64,000 nt of DNA. It comes from Pseudomonas saudiphocaensis (lineage in GTDB: Bacteria > Pseudomonadota > Gammaproteobacteria > Pseudomonadales > Pseudomonadaceae). Position numbers and translations under genes: made by a program. A model generated the notes under the pieces. It was given only the letters and a program-made list of their open reading frames with translations, did not search any database and was not told where the DNA came from. The number at the start of each line of letters is the position of its first letter. Positions within the stretch are counted from its first letter, which is position 1. Below are positions 1-9,625 of the stretch, piece by piece. The stretch covers positions 1,736,001-1,800,000 of the forward strand of contig NZ_CCSF01000001.1 in NCBI RefSeq assembly GCF_000756775.1, in the 5' to 3' direction.

Positions 1-25
1 CCGGCATCAAGGCTGCTGTTATCAT
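1..25 (-). CDS. possible 5' end of a divergent gene (pmbA/tldE?)
   Basis: On the minus strand an ATG at 25-23 follows an AGGAGA Shine-Dalgarno (38-33) at 8 nt spacing and is open for eight codons to the window edge. In Pseudomonas the TldE/PmbA gene lies beside yjgA, which makes it the likely identity, but the visible residues are too few to recognise. Low confidence. Confidence 0.3.
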
Positions 26-52
26 GGCGGCATCTCCTACTGGACCTGCCCC

Positions 53-574
53 ATGCCTGATATTTCCGATCTCGATGGCTTCGAGGAAAAAAGTAAAACT
101 CAAGTCAAGCGTGAGCTGCATGCGCTGCAGGACCTTGGCGCGCGCCTCGCCACGCTCAAGCCCGACGTTCTCGACCGCTTGCCGCTGACCGATGCCATGC
201 GCAAGGCCCTGGCCGACGCGCCGAAACATACGGCGCACATCGCACAGAAACGCCACCTGCAGTACATCGGCAAGCTTATGCGCGCCCAGGACGTCGAAGC
301 CATTCTGGCTCTGGTCGACCAGCTCGACGCTTCCACCCGCCAATACAACGAACGTTTCCATGCGCTGGAGCGCTGGCGCGACCGCCTGGTCGCGGGAAAC
401 GACGAGACGCTTGAAGCCTTCGTCACCGACTATCCCGAAACCGACCGCCAGCATCTGCGCAGTCTTATCCGCCATGCCCAGCACGAAGCGGCCCGCAACA
501 AACCGCCTGCCGCCAGCCGCAAGATTTTCAAATACATCCGCGAACTGGATGAAAGCCAGCGCGGCTTGCGTTGA
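53..574 (+). CDS. darP: DarP/YjgA ribosome-associated protein (DUF615)
   Basis: A 173-residue, highly charged, helical protein of the YjgA/DUF615 family, now called DarP, which binds late 50S precursors and helps mature the peptidyl-transferase centre. The N-terminal [17 protein letters not shown] and the C-terminal [12 protein letters not shown] segments are typical of the family, and the length is normal. It is a cytoplasmic protein without a signal peptide. The TldD gene follows on the other strand, and the two end toward each other across a REP hairpin. This neighbourhood is conserved in Pseudomonas, where the TldD/TldE protease genes flank yjgA. Confidence 0.93.
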   Translation: MPDISDLDGFEEKSKTQVKRELHALQDLGARLATLKPDVLDRLPLTDAMRKALADAPKHTAHIAQKRHLQYIGKLMRAQDVEAILALVDQLDASTRQYNERFHALERWRDRLVAGNDETLEAFVTDYPETDRQHLRSLIRHAQHEAARNKPPAASRKIFKYIRELDESQRGLR

Positions 575-598
575 TTCAACTCCCGCTGGCTGACGGCT

Positions 599-648
599 GT
601 GGGAGCGAATTCTTTAGCCGCGAACTTCGCGGCTGACGCCACTCCCAC
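599..648. repeat. REP/BIME-type hairpin between convergent darP and tldD
   Basis: The outer arms GTGGGAG and CTCCCAC enclose a second perfect stem, AGCCGCGAA / TTCGCGGCT. This is a variant of the GTGGGAG/GTAGGAG REP family found repeatedly in the window. It lies between two converging genes and may also act as a terminator for both. Confidence 0.75.
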
Positions 649-681
649 AGACAGATCACGACCTCCAACTCAGAAGTTTTA

Positions 682-2124
682 TTAGCTACCCGTGCCACCG
701 ACGGTAATCCCGTCAATCTTCAATGTCGGCTGGCCGACTCCGACGGGCACCGATTGCCCGTCCTTGCCGCAGGTGCCCACACCGCTGTCCAGCTCCAGGT
801 CGGTGCCCACCATCGACACCTTGTTCATCACCTCAGGGCCGTTACCGATCAGGGTCGCGCCCTTCACCGGCGCGGTAATCTTTCCGTCTTCGATCAGGTA
901 GGCCTCGCTGGTGGAGAAAACGAACTTGCCGCTGGTGATATCCACCTGACCGCCGCCGAGGCTGGCGCAATAGATACCCTTCTTCACCGAACGGATGATT
1001 TCTTCCGGATCGCTTTCACCGGCGAGCATGTAAGTGTTGGTCATGCGCGGCATCGGTAGATGCGCATAGGACTGACGGCGCCCGTTGCCGGTCGGTGCCA
1101 CGCCCATCAATCGAGCGTTGAGCTTGTCCTGAATATAGCCCTTGAGAATGCCGTTCTCGATCAGCGTGGTGCACTGGGTGGGCGTGCCCTCGTCATCGAC
1201 ACTGAGCGAGCCGCGGCGCCCGGCAAGAGTGCCGTCATCGACGATGGTGCATAGCGACGAAGCGACCTTCTGGCCAATGCGTCCGCTATAGGCCGAGCTG
1301 CCCTTGCGGTTGAAGTCGCCCTCCAGACCATGGCCGACCGCCTCATGCAGCAGCACGCCGGACCAACCCGGCCCCAATACCACCGGCAGCGTACCGGCCG
1401 GTGCCGCCACGGCCTCCAGGTTCACCAGGGCCTGGCGCAGCGCTTCCCGCGCGTAGCCCATGGCGCGGTCTTCGCTGAGAAAATATTCGTAGCCACTGCG
1501 ACCACCGCCGCCCTGCCCGCCGCGCTCACGGCGACCATTCTGTTCAACGATGACGCTGACATTGAAGCGCACCAGCGGGCGTACGTCCGCGGCCATGGCG
1601 CCATCCAGCCCGGCCACCAGAACGTGCTCCCAGACGCCGGCCAGACTGACGGTTACCTGTTTGATGCGAGGGTCCAGCGCACGCGTGGCAACATCGATGC
1701 GTTTGAGCAGCTCGACCTTCTCCGCGCGGCTCAGGCCGTCCAGCGGATTGCCCTGTTCATAAAGCGGCGCGAAGGAAGCTTTCGATAATACTTCGACAGA
1801 TGCCTGGCGACCGTCACGGGCGATTGAGCGCGCCGCCATCGCGGCCTCACGCAGGGCCTCTCCGGTAATTGCGTTACTGTAGGCGAAACCGGTTTTTTCA
1901 CCGGAGAGCGCCCGTACGCCAACCCCCTGTTCGATATGGAAACCGCCCTCTTTGACGATGCCGTCTTCCAGCACCCAGGTCTCGCTCACCTGATCCTGAA
2001 AATACAAATCTGCCGCGTCGATACCAGGGCCGGCCAATTCGCCGAGTAGCCCCGGCAGATCATCGAGGGTCAGCCCACCGGGTGTCAGCAGGCGCTCGGT
2101 GACAGGTAACAGCAGTTCACTCAT
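682..2124 (-). CDS. tldD: metalloprotease TldD
   Basis: A 480-residue protein of the TldD/PmbA (peptidase U62) family. TldD pairs with TldE/PmbA to form a zinc protease that unfolds and cleaves small modified peptides; in E. coli it acts on microcin B17 precursor and the CcdA antitoxin. The zinc motif HExxxH is visible as [11 protein letters not shown] in the middle of the protein, and the Gly-rich C-terminal region is complete. The ATG is preceded by GGAG at 5 nt. The nitrilase-like gene I remember between tldD and yhdP in P. aeruginosa is absent here. Confidence 0.95.
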   Translation of the reverse strand: MSELLLPVTERLLTPGGLTLDDLPGLLGELAGPGIDAADLYFQDQVSETWVLEDGIVKEGGFHIEQGVGVRALSGEKTGFAYSNAITGEALREAAMAARSIARDGRQASVEVLSKASFAPLYEQGNPLDGLSRAEKVELLKRIDVATRALDPRIKQVTVSLAGVWEHVLVAGLDGAMAADVRPLVRFNVSVIVEQNGRRERGGQGGGGRSGYEYFLSEDRAMGYAREALRQALVNLEAVAAPAGTLPVVLGPGWSGVLLHEAVGHGLEGDFNRKGSSAYSGRIGQKVASSLCTIVDDGTLAGRRGSLSVDDEGTPTQCTTLIENGILKGYIQDKLNARLMGVAPTGNGRRQSYAHLPMPRMTNTYMLAGESDPEEIIRSVKKGIYCASLGGGQVDITSGKFVFSTSEAYLIEDGKITAPVKGATLIGNGPEVMNKVSMVGTDLELDSGVGTCGKDGQSVPVGVGQPTLKIDGITVGGTGS

Positions 2125-2289
2125 ATTTACTCCACACGGGCTATGCCGGCACGCTACGAAAAGACGGGGTACGCTGCACCAGCGTGCACGGACGACGAAA
2201 GCCCGGGATTCGGGTTCATTGCAAAGGCTACATGATAAGGGACATGGCCCTGAGGTCCATCCTCAAGCCGGCAAACGGTCCCCGGGCCA

Positions 2290-5200
2290 TCAGTTGGGCT
2301 TTTCAAAGGGTTTATCGAAAGTGATTTTCGGCGACTGCCATGGTCCTTCGACCTTGTACTGAACGCTGGCGAAGCGGGCGACCTTGTCACCCAGCAGTTT
2401 GTCGACCACGAACAGCGCGCCGCCGATGGCCGGCGCCCCGACGATCAGTGCAGCCAGCGGCAGATTGTTGCTGACCGGCAGAGTTACCAGCAGCTTGGCG
2501 TCGATGCGGTCACGCACCATGTCCAGCCGGCCATCGAGCTCCAGGTTACTGGACGGCCCGGTCACCGTAATGGGGCCTTGGGTCACGAAGATGCCTTCGG
2601 TTGCGACCAGCTCGCCCTTGATCCGGTCAAAGCTCAGGCCCTTGCTGAACAGATCGGAGAAATCCAGCCTCAGACGCCGGCCAATGGAGTCGAAATTGAG
2701 CAGGCCGAACACGCGCAGCGCCTGAGCACTGCCATCGACTTCGCGAAGCTGACCGTTACGCACCCTGGCGTCCAGACGACCGCTCAGACGCTGTATGCCG
2801 AAGAATGCCGGCGAGCCGGGCCAACTGGCATCGGCATCCACGTGGAAGCGCTCGCTGGTGGTCGAAGGCGCAAAGCCCCAGGCCAACAGCACGTCGGCCA
2901 GGTTGCCGCCTTCCAGTCGCCCCTTGTACCAGCTGCGTGAGGTGCTCCAGCCTCCCGCACCGGCAAGCCGAAGCCCCTTCAGGTCCAGATCCAGATCCGA
3001 GAATTCCACGCCGTCGCTGCGCGGACGCATCTTCAGCGACCAGGCGCCCAGCAGCTGCTCGCCTTGCAGCACCTTGGCCACAGCGATATCCATTGCTGGC
3101 AGGTTTCGGGGATCAACTGCAGCAAGCGGATCCTGGCGTGGTATCTCAGGCTCCGCCGGCTCGGATACCGGTAGACGCAGGTGCGACAGTTTCAGCACCA
3201 TGGGCTGCCCTTGTGCATCGGGCAGCCGAACGCTGCCGGCGACGATTTGGCTATCCAGTCCCAGCGACCAGGCGTCTGCCTGCCGGCGCAGGTCCAGCGC
3301 CAGATTCTCAACCCTGGTGCCGAACCCTTCAAAGACACCGATATCCAGCTGCGCGCGACGCAACAAGGAGGTTGCCTGTTGGCCCTGATCGGGCGCGCTG
3401 TACTCGGCTAGCAGCGCCTGCCAGTCAGCCAGGTTGGCCCGTGGCAGATGGCCACGCACGTGCAGACCACGGTCGCTGCGCAGGTTGGCCGCCGCCCCGC
3501 CCAGTACAAGCTCGCCACCACCGTCGCTCCACCGGTTACCGGGAGCGGTGAATGTCAGCGCGGCCAAAGATCCGTGTTTGACCGTGTACTGTTGGCGCTC
3601 GCCACCCAAGGTCATGCGCAGGGTCGTGTCGCGCCGCTGGTTGGCAGCCTTGGCGAAGGGCTCCGGCAATTGAAGCCTAGTGCCCAGCAATGAAGAATCG
3701 ATCTGCAGGCGACTCCCCGTGCCGCCCAGGGCCAGGCTCAACTGAAAGGGTATTTGGCCCGAAGCCGGCAATGATTGTTCGATCTTCCGCCAGGCCTTCA
3801 GCTGAGCCACAGACACCACGCCACCCGCCTCGATGCGAGTGGCCGGCTTGCCCGGAGTGCCGGTGGCGCTGGCCTTGCCGCTGATCGGGCTGCCCAGTGC
3901 ACTCGCACTGATACGTGAGGCACTGAGGCCGCGCTCGCTGTCATAGCGAAAGTCACCGCTCAGCGCCCCGAGCTGCAGATCGGCCTGCGGGATGTACAGC
4001 GACGCATCGGCGCTGGAGAACTCCACCTCCACCTTGGGTGCCTTGCCGGCCGCCAAGGGAATATCCAGTTTCAGCGAACCGCTCAGTGCTCCTTCGCCAC
4101 GCCATCCGGCAAACAGATCGGCGGTACCGATAGGGGCAACCTGCATCAGCGTCAGCGCATCCCGCAGGCCTGCCTCGACCTGCCCTTCGATGGCCAGCCG
4201 CAGCGGCCGTTCGCCCTGACGCAGGGGAATCCGAGCCAGAACATGATGCACGCGGCTGTCGAGCATGCGCCCCTCGGCGAGGCGCACACGCACCTGGTCG
4301 TCCTCGATCAGCACTTCACCGCGCCCTTCGCGCAACGCTGGCCAGCCTGGCTGAAAGGCAAAATCGGCGTCACGGACCTTAAAATACAGGCTCAGACTGC
4401 GCGCGGTATCCACGGCGGACTTGTTCAACGAACCCTGATATTGGAAATAGCCCTGCTCAACAATGCCTTCGCGGATCGCCGCCGTCAGCCACTCGCTCAG
4501 GGCCGGACTCAATGCCGGCGAGCGGGTTGGCAGGTATTTCTCCGTGTAGCGCGCATCGCCCTCGCTCAGCCCCACACGCAGGTCCATATAGTCTTCGGCT
4601 TCGGGGTCACGCATCAGGCGGATCAGGAAGTCGCCAGCAAGCTTCCCCTCCTCGCCTTCGACCTGCAGATAAGGCGCAACCAACGTGAACGCCTCTTCAT
4701 TCAGCGTCCAGGCAAGGCTGCCACGGCTGCGCTGATAGTCCCACGGGCGCGGGAACAACTGCGCCAGATGCAGGCTGAAATCCTGACTGTCAAAATGCAG
4801 CTCGCCGCCGCCAAGATTGCCGCGTGCCAGGCCGCTGACGTTGCTTGCCGCGGGAATCCAGTGATAGGCGTCGATTGCCGCCTTGTCGAGGTTGGCCACA
4901 AAAGCCAGCCGCTCGGCCAGCGGCGCTGCGGCACGGTAATCGAGCTGAACATTGCGCAGCGTTCCACTGGGCGCCAGTCCCAGCAGATATTCGCTGGCGA
5001 CTGCCGGCATAGGCACCAGAGCCTGAGCCAACTTTGCCAGCGGCGCGACTGGAAGCTGATCGATACCCAACTGCCAGTGGTCATCGGCAACATGCTGTTG
5101 CAGCACCAGCGCCATATCGTCCCAGCGGGTACCATCGAAGCTGAAAGCCAGCCCGTCGACCTGCAACCGGTAGCCTTCGCTTGCACGGTCCAGATAGGCC

Positions 5201-6090
5201 TTGAGCGCCAGCTCCTCGATCAGCACAGGCTCGGATTGCGACTGACCCAGCTCAAGCGCTGGCGCCACCAGATGCGCCACGCCTTTGGCCAGGCTGCGCT
5301 CACGCCAATCGAGCCAGAGTTCGCCTCCTGCCTGCAGGCGCTCCAGTTTCCAGCTGGTCATCAGCTTTTCCGGCAACCATTGCGCCCAGTCGCTTCGCGG
5401 CAACTGCAGATACAGCCGCGCCGCGCTATCGCGCCAATCATCGTGATTGATTCGTGCCTGGACATTCAGGCTCAGCGGCTGGCCGTCGGGCAATATCAGG
5501 CCGCCACTTAGCTGCAGCCGCTGATCGAGGCTGCGCAGCTCCAGGTTGGCGTAGGTCAGGGCCAGCGGCGCTTCGCCATGTGCTTCGACGGTTACCTGGC
5601 TATCAAGCAGCGATAGCCGGCCAAGGCGCTGCACTTCAGCGAGGCGTTCCAGCGGATTGGACGACTGTTGCTCGCGCTCGGGAAAGCCCTCGACACGCCA
5701 ACGGCCTTCCTCATCCTGCACAAGGCTCAGATGAATACCCGAGACCTCCACGGACTTGAAATGCAACTGCCGCGACCAGAGACTGGCGGCAAGATCAGGC
5801 TCCAGGGCCAGACGGTCCAGGCGCATCGCCGCGCCTCCCTCGCCGAGCAGCACATCATGGGCCAGCAGCCGTGGCGCGAAGCCCCTCCAGCGACCTTCCA
5901 GGCGCCCGATGCTCAGCGGCATGGCAAGCAACTCGTGGGCTTTGCCCTGTACTTCAAGCCGATACTCGGCCACCAGCGGAACCAATTGCCGGCCAAGGCT
6001 GACGTACAGGGCCACCAGCATCAGCCCGACCGCAATCAGCCAGAGCGTGCGGCGCAAAACAGCGAGGGAAAACGCAGACAACCGGCTCAC
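2290..6090 (-). CDS. yhdP: YhdP family AsmA-like lipid transport protein
   Basis: A 1266-residue protein with one N-terminal membrane segment (about residues 8-30) and a very long periplasmic beta-rich body, as in the AsmA-like YhdP family (DUF3971 plus AsmA C-terminal domain). E. coli YhdP, with TamB and YdbH, moves phospholipid between inner and outer membrane. The start is a GTG at 6090-6088 with GGAG 9 nt upstream; there is no room for much extension because rng ends at 6128. It probably belongs to one transcript with rng. The length is normal for the family and no frameshift is seen. Confidence 0.93.
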   Translation of the reverse strand: MSRLSAFSLAVLRRTLWLIAVGLMLVALYVSLGRQLVPLVAEYRLEVQGKAHELLAMPLSIGRLEGRWRGFAPRLLAHDVLLGEGGAAMRLDRLALEPDLAASLWSRQLHFKSVEVSGIHLSLVQDEEGRWRVEGFPEREQQSSNPLERLAEVQRLGRLSLLDSQVTVEAHGEAPLALTYANLELRSLDQRLQLSGGLILPDGQPLSLNVQARINHDDWRDSAARLYLQLPRSDWAQWLPEKLMTSWKLERLQAGGELWLDWRERSLAKGVAHLVAPALELGQSQSEPVLIEELALKAYLDRASEGYRLQVDGLAFSFDGTRWDDMALVLQQHVADDHWQLGIDQLPVAPLAKLAQALVPMPAVASEYLLGLAPSGTLRNVQLDYRAAAPLAERLAFVANLDKAAIDAYHWIPAASNVSGLARGNLGGGELHFDSQDFSLHLAQLFPRPWDYQRSRGSLAWTLNEEAFTLVAPYLQVEGEEGKLAGDFLIRLMRDPEAEDYMDLRVGLSEGDARYTEKYLPTRSPALSPALSEWLTAAIREGIVEQGYFQYQGSLNKSAVDTARSLSLYFKVRDADFAFQPGWPALREGRGEVLIEDDQVRVRLAEGRMLDSRVHHVLARIPLRQGERPLRLAIEGQVEAGLRDALTLMQVAPIGTADLFAGWRGEGALSGSLKLDIPLAAGKAPKVEVEFSSADASLYIPQADLQLGALSGDFRYDSERGLSASRISASALGSPISGKASATGTPGKPATRIEAGGVVSVAQLKAWRKIEQSLPASGQIPFQLSLALGGTGSRLQIDSSLLGTRLQLPEPFAKAANQRRDTTLRMTLGGERQQYTVKHGSLAALTFTAPGNRWSDGGGELVLGGAAANLRSDRGLHVRGHLPRANLADWQALLAEYSAPDQGQQATSLLRRAQLDIGVFEGFGTRVENLALDLRRQADAWSLGLDSQIVAGSVRLPDAQGQPMVLKLSHLRLPVSEPAEPEIPRQDPLAAVDPRNLPAMDIAVAKVLQGEQLLGAWSLKMRPRSDGVEFSDLDLDLKGLRLAGAGGWSTSRSWYKGRLEGGNLADVLLAWGFAPSTTSERFHVDADASWPGSPAFFGIQRLSGRLDARVRNGQLREVDGSAQALRVFGLLNFDSIGRRLRLDFSDLFSKGLSFDRIKGELVATEGIFVTQGPITVTGPSSNLELDGRLDMVRDRIDAKLLVTLPVSNNLPLAALIVGAPAIGGALFVVDKLLGDKVARFASVQYKVEGPWQSPKITFDKPFEKPN

Positions 6091-6127
6091 GGACTTGAGC
6101 TCCAGGCGACTTCAGGCGGGCGTCGGT

Positions 6128-7585
6128 TCAGAGCAGCACCACGTCATACTGTTCCTGTGAATACATGGTTTCGACCTGGAATTTAATCGAGCGTCCGATA
6201 AAGCTTTCAAGGTCGGCGACGTTGCCCGACTCCTCATCGAGCAGCCGGTCGATGACCTTCTGGTTGGCCAGCACGCGATAGCCTTCAGGCTGGTAGGCCC
6301 GGGCCTCGCGGAGGATTTCCCGGAAGATCTCATAGCAGACCGTCTCCGGCGTTTTCAGCTTGCCGCGCCCCTGGCAGCACATGCACGGCTCGCAGAGCAC
6401 CTGCTCGAGGCTCTCGCGGGTGCGCTTGCGAGTCATCTGCACCAGACCCAGTTCGGTGATCCCGATGATATTGGTCTTGGCGTGGTCGCGCTCCAGCTGT
6501 TTTTCCAGAGTACGCAGGACCTGACGCCGGTGCTCCTCGTCCGCCATGTCGATGAAATCGATGATGATGATGCCGCCGATATTGCGCAGGCGCAGCTGCC
6601 TGGCAATGGCAGTTGCGGATTCGAGGTTGGTCTTGAAGATGGTTTCCTCAAGGGTGCGATGACCAACGAAGGCGCCGGTATTGACGTCGATGGTAGTCAT
6701 CGCTTCAGCCGGATCGATGATCAGGTAGCCACCGGACTTGAGCATCACCTTGCGATCGAGCGCCTTCTGGATTTCATCTTCGACGCTGTACAGATCGAAA
6801 ATCGGCCTTTCGCCCGGGTAATGCTCCAGGTGCTCGCTCAGTTCAGGCATGAGTTCATCAACGAACTGCCTGACCTTCTGGAAGTTTTCCCGCGAATCGA
6901 TGCGAATCTTCTCGATACGCGGATTGATCAGGTCGCGGAGGGTGCGCATGGCCAGCGACAGGTCTTCATAGATCAGCGTCGGCGCCCCCGCAGTCTTCAT
7001 CTGCTCATCGATCTGCTCCCAGAGGCGGCGCAGGTAGCGGATGTCCATAAGGATCTCGTCGCTGCCAGCCCCTTCCGCTGCGGTGCGCAGAATGAAACCG
7101 CCGGTTTCCTTGATGCCCTCGGCGGCAACGCACTCGGCCACCACCTGCTTGAGGCGCTCGCGCTCGGTTTCATCCTCGATGCGCAGGGAAATCCCCACAT
7201 GGCTGGTCCTGGGCATGTACACCAGGTAGCGGGAAGGAATCGACAGCTGCGTGGTCAGCCGCGCACCCTTGGTGCCGATGGGGTCCTTGGTCACCTGAAC
7301 CACCAGCGCCTGGCCTTCATGAACCAGCGCATTGATGGGCTCGACTGCATTGCCTTCACGTGCGGAGATTTCCGAGGCATGGATGAAGGCGGCGCGCTCC
7401 AGACCGATATCGACGAACGCCGCCTGCATGCCCGGCAGCACCCGCACCACCTTGCCCTTATAAATGTTGCCGACGATGCCACGACGCTGTGTGCGCTCGA
7501 CATGCACCTCCTGCAGGACACCATTCTCCACCACCGCCACCCTGGACTCCATGGGGGTGATATTCATCAGAATCTCTTCGCTCAT
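6128..7585 (-). CDS. rng: ribonuclease G
   Basis: A 485-residue endoribonuclease of the RNase E/G family (old name CafA), involved in 16S rRNA 5' maturation and mRNA decay. It has an N-terminal S1 domain (RGIVGNIYKGKVVRVLPGM) and the catalytic core with the Mg-binding aspartates in TTIDVNTGAFVG and IIIIDFIDMADEEHRR. A Cys-rich Zn-link follows (CEPCMCCQGRG). It lacks the long C-terminal scaffold of RNase E, and its length fits RNase G. The gene order maf-rng-yhdP is conserved in pseudomonads. The ATG follows a GAGAAG element. Confidence 0.96.
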   Translation of the reverse strand: MSEEILMNITPMESRVAVVENGVLQEVHVERTQRRGIVGNIYKGKVVRVLPGMQAAFVDIGLERAAFIHASEISAREGNAVEPINALVHEGQALVVQVTKDPIGTKGARLTTQLSIPSRYLVYMPRTSHVGISLRIEDETERERLKQVVAECVAAEGIKETGGFILRTAAEGAGSDEILMDIRYLRRLWEQIDEQMKTAGAPTLIYEDLSLAMRTLRDLINPRIEKIRIDSRENFQKVRQFVDELMPELSEHLEHYPGERPIFDLYSVEDEIQKALDRKVMLKSGGYLIIDPAEAMTTIDVNTGAFVGHRTLEETIFKTNLESATAIARQLRLRNIGGIIIIDFIDMADEEHRRQVLRTLEKQLERDHAKTNIIGITELGLVQMTRKRTRESLEQVLCEPCMCCQGRGKLKTPETVCYEIFREILREARAYQPEGYRVLANQKVIDRLLDEESGNVADLESFIGRSIKFQVETMYSQEQYDVVLL

Positions 7586-7660
7586 TATTCTTCTCGGCCT
7601 GTGGCGGGATACGAAACAGCCGAAGCTGACAGGTGGTCCGATTCTAACGGTTTGAATGGC

Positions 7661-8242
7661 TCAAGTGGCCCAGACAGGAATACCAAAAGCCTCGAGCAGC
7701 TGCACCGTTTCGCACAAAGGCAGGCCGACCACGCCGGAATAGCTGCCCTGCAGGCCACTGACGAATACTGCACCCAGGCCCTGGATGGCATAGCCACCGG
7801 CCTTGTCCGCCGGCTCGCCACTGGCCCAGTAGCGCTCAGCCTCGTCCGTCGTAATCGGGCGAAACTGCACCCGGCTGACAACCAGGCGCACGATACACTC
7901 GGTATTGTTCGCCAGCGCCACGGCAGTCATTACCTGGTGTTCGCGCCCGGACAGGGCTTGCAGCATCGCCAAGCTATCAGCCCTGTCGGCGGGCTTGCCT
8001 AGAATCTGCCCGTCCAGCACCACCGTGGTATCGGCGCCCAGAACACAGGCTGCGGGTTGCTCGACGGACGCGAGCCCTGCCAGCGCCTTTTCCCGCGCCA
8101 GCCGCTGGACGTAAGTGTCCGGCGACTCATCCGCGTGAGGCGTCTCGTCAATGGCAACGGAAAGAAGGCTGAAGGGAACGCCGATCTGGGTCAGCAATTC
8201 ACGTCGCCGGGGCGACGCGGAGGCGAGAAACAATGCGGGCAT
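7661..8242 (-). CDS. maf: Maf family nucleoside triphosphate pyrophosphatase
   Basis: A 193-residue Maf protein. The N-terminal signature [12 protein letters not shown] and the [14 protein letters not shown] segment are diagnostic. The sequence matches the YhdE subgroup (dTTP/UTP pyrophosphatase), which hydrolyses non-canonical and canonical pyrimidine triphosphates to the monophosphate. It sits 75 nt upstream of rng on the same strand and is likely co-transcribed with it. The subgroup assignment rests on gene position and general resemblance, so the exact substrate is inferred. Confidence 0.92.
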   Translation of the reverse strand: MPALFLASASPRRRELLTQIGVPFSLLSVAIDETPHADESPDTYVQRLAREKALAGLASVEQPAACVLGADTTVVLDGQILGKPADRADSLAMLQALSGREHQVMTAVALANNTECIVRLVVSRVQFRPITTDEAERYWASGEPADKAGGYAIQGLGAVFVSGLQGSYSGVVGLPLCETVQLLEAFGIPVWAT

Positions 8243-8304
8243 GCCTGGTCTTGATCCTGGTCAGATGGAGACTAGGCAGGTTCGCATATCCGGGCGTGGG
8301 CCGG

Positions 8305-8331
8305 AAGCTGACGTGCGAGGCACGCCAGCTT
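8305..8331 (-). terminator. hairpin after the PEGA-like gene
   Basis: The stem is AAGCTG.CGTGC / GCACG.CAGCTT with a 3-nt loop, starting 8 nt past the stop of the upstream gene and ahead of maf. There is no clear U-run, so it may be a weak terminator or an RNA-stability element. Confidence 0.45.
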
Positions 8332-8338
8332 GTTCGGA

Positions 8339-9475
8339 TCAGAACTTGAAGTTGACGACCTGATCGCCTTTGAGCGACAGGGTGCGCTTCTGTGTCACAC
8401 CACCAGAGGTCACCTGGATGTCGTAAACACCGCTGTCGAGCATCAGCGAAACGGGTGTCGAACCCTGCGGCTGCTCGTTGATCACCACCTTATCGTTGTA
8501 CTTGTTGCTGCGCACGATAAGCGAGTGGGTCTTGCTGTCGCACATTTCATACGGCACGTCGAGAATCGCGCAGGCCATCATCTTCTTGGCAGTCACGGTG
8601 GCCTGGATGCTCATCTGCGCACTGACGGTGCCATCCATGCTCATGCTCGCGTCAGAAAACTCGGTCTTGGTGCGATAGCCGTACCAGTTGGGGCTGAGCT
8701 TGAGGTTTTCGACCTGATCGCGAATGTCTTCGCCAAGAACCCGCTCGTAGTGATCGAGCACCCACTGCGACATCCGCCCATCGTGCTCGTAGCCAGCCAG
8801 ACAGGCAGCCAGGCTCTTGGTGGTCGAGCAGCGGAATGAAACCGATTCGTTGAAATAGAGCGTCTTGTCCAGGCGACGGGCAATCGACTGGATCTTCTTG
8901 CTGTTGCGTTTGCGCACTTCGGAAGCCAGCTGTGCCTTCAGGCGCTCCACATCTCTCGCGGCCTGGGAGAAGCTCAACTGCTTGGCACTCAGGTCCTTCT
9001 CTACCGACTGCACACGCTGCAACGCGGCCTGCTCTTCATCGGCACTGCGCTTGTAATCCTCAAGCAGGGAGTCGAGACGCTCGCGGTTGCTGGCTTGCGC
9101 GAAGAAATCCTCCAGCTCCATGCGGATCAGCTTCTTGGCATTGCTCGACTGCAAGGCGGCTGCGCTTTGCGCGCTCTTCTCGACACGCAAGGCGTCTTCG
9201 AGACGTTGTTTTTCAGCCAGGATGGCGTCGAGTTCGGCAATCTTCTTCGCCAGCTGTTCGGAATACTCGCCGCTGCCCGACGCTGTCTTGCTCAGGGGTG
9301 CGATCTGAGGTTGCGCACCTTTGCCAGATACAGCAACGCTGTCGGCCTGGGAGTAGCCGCTGCCCACCGCCAGCAACATGACCAGTGCGCCGAGGAAGCC
9401 GGCCCCCGCCAGCACCGCCTTCGCCCCAATAAACACCTTTCTCGGCTTGGAACAAATCGAAACGCCCGTATCCAT
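8339..9475 (-). CDS. membrane-anchored coiled-coil protein with PEGA-like C-terminus
   Basis: A 378-residue protein I cannot assign to a named gene. It has a basic N-terminus, one hydrophobic segment at about residues 18-43, and a long Lys/Glu/Ala-rich coiled coil at about 70-200. A globular part with four Cys follows at about 215-310. The C-terminal 60 residues (VVINEQPQGSTPVSLML, then SGVYDIQVTSGG) have the repeat logic of a PEGA surface-layer-like beta domain. Topology suggests a periplasmic protein held by a single helix. It lies between maf and mreD, where I recall no gene in P. aeruginosa. Its own TATAAT box lies 40 nt upstream, suggesting independent transcription. The function is unknown; a role near the wall is inference from location and domain type only. 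Confidence 0.7.
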   Translation of the reverse strand: MDTGVSICSKPRKVFIGAKAVLAGAGFLGALVMLLAVGSGYSQADSVAVSGKGAQPQIAPLSKTASGSGEYSEQLAKKIAELDAILAEKQRLEDALRVEKSAQSAAALQSSNAKKLIRMELEDFFAQASNRERLDSLLEDYKRSADEEQAALQRVQSVEKDLSAKQLSFSQAARDVERLKAQLASEVRKRNSKKIQSIARRLDKTLYFNESVSFRCSTTKSLAACLAGYEHDGRMSQWVLDHYERVLGEDIRDQVENLKLSPNWYGYRTKTEFSDASMSMDGTVSAQMSIQATVTAKKMMACAILDVPYEMCDSKTHSLIVRSNKYNDKVVINEQPQGSTPVSLMLDSGVYDIQVTSGGVTQKRTLSLKGDQVVNFKF

Positions 9476-9514
9476 AACCCACTCGTCCGTATTGTGCTTA
9501 GCGTGATAGATCTA

Positions 9515-9520
9515 ATTATA
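9515..9520 (-). promoter_or_regulatory. -10 box for the PEGA-like gene
   Basis: A perfect TATAAT lies on the minus strand 40 nt before the ATG at 9475. No good -35 hexamer stands 16-18 nt upstream; instead there is a GGCC-ACGCT-GGCC inverted repeat, which could be an activator site. Confidence 0.45.
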
Positions 9521-9625
9521 AGTTTCGGGCCAGCGTGGCCTTTGGCTATCAAAGGTGTGGATGATTTCAGAAAAGGCGTGAAGGCACAAGGACACTAGCG
9601 CCGCAGCCGGCACAGCGCGCTTGGC

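Noticed and set aside
4243-5511. 422-codon open frame on the plus strand inside yhdP
   Set aside because: Antisense shadow of a long high-GC gene; it has no ribosome-binding site or recognisable domain, and yhdP is complete on the other strand.
6482-8002. 506-codon plus-strand frame across rng and maf
   Set aside because: It spans two real genes and their gap on the opposite strand; the composition is that of reverse-complement coding sequence.
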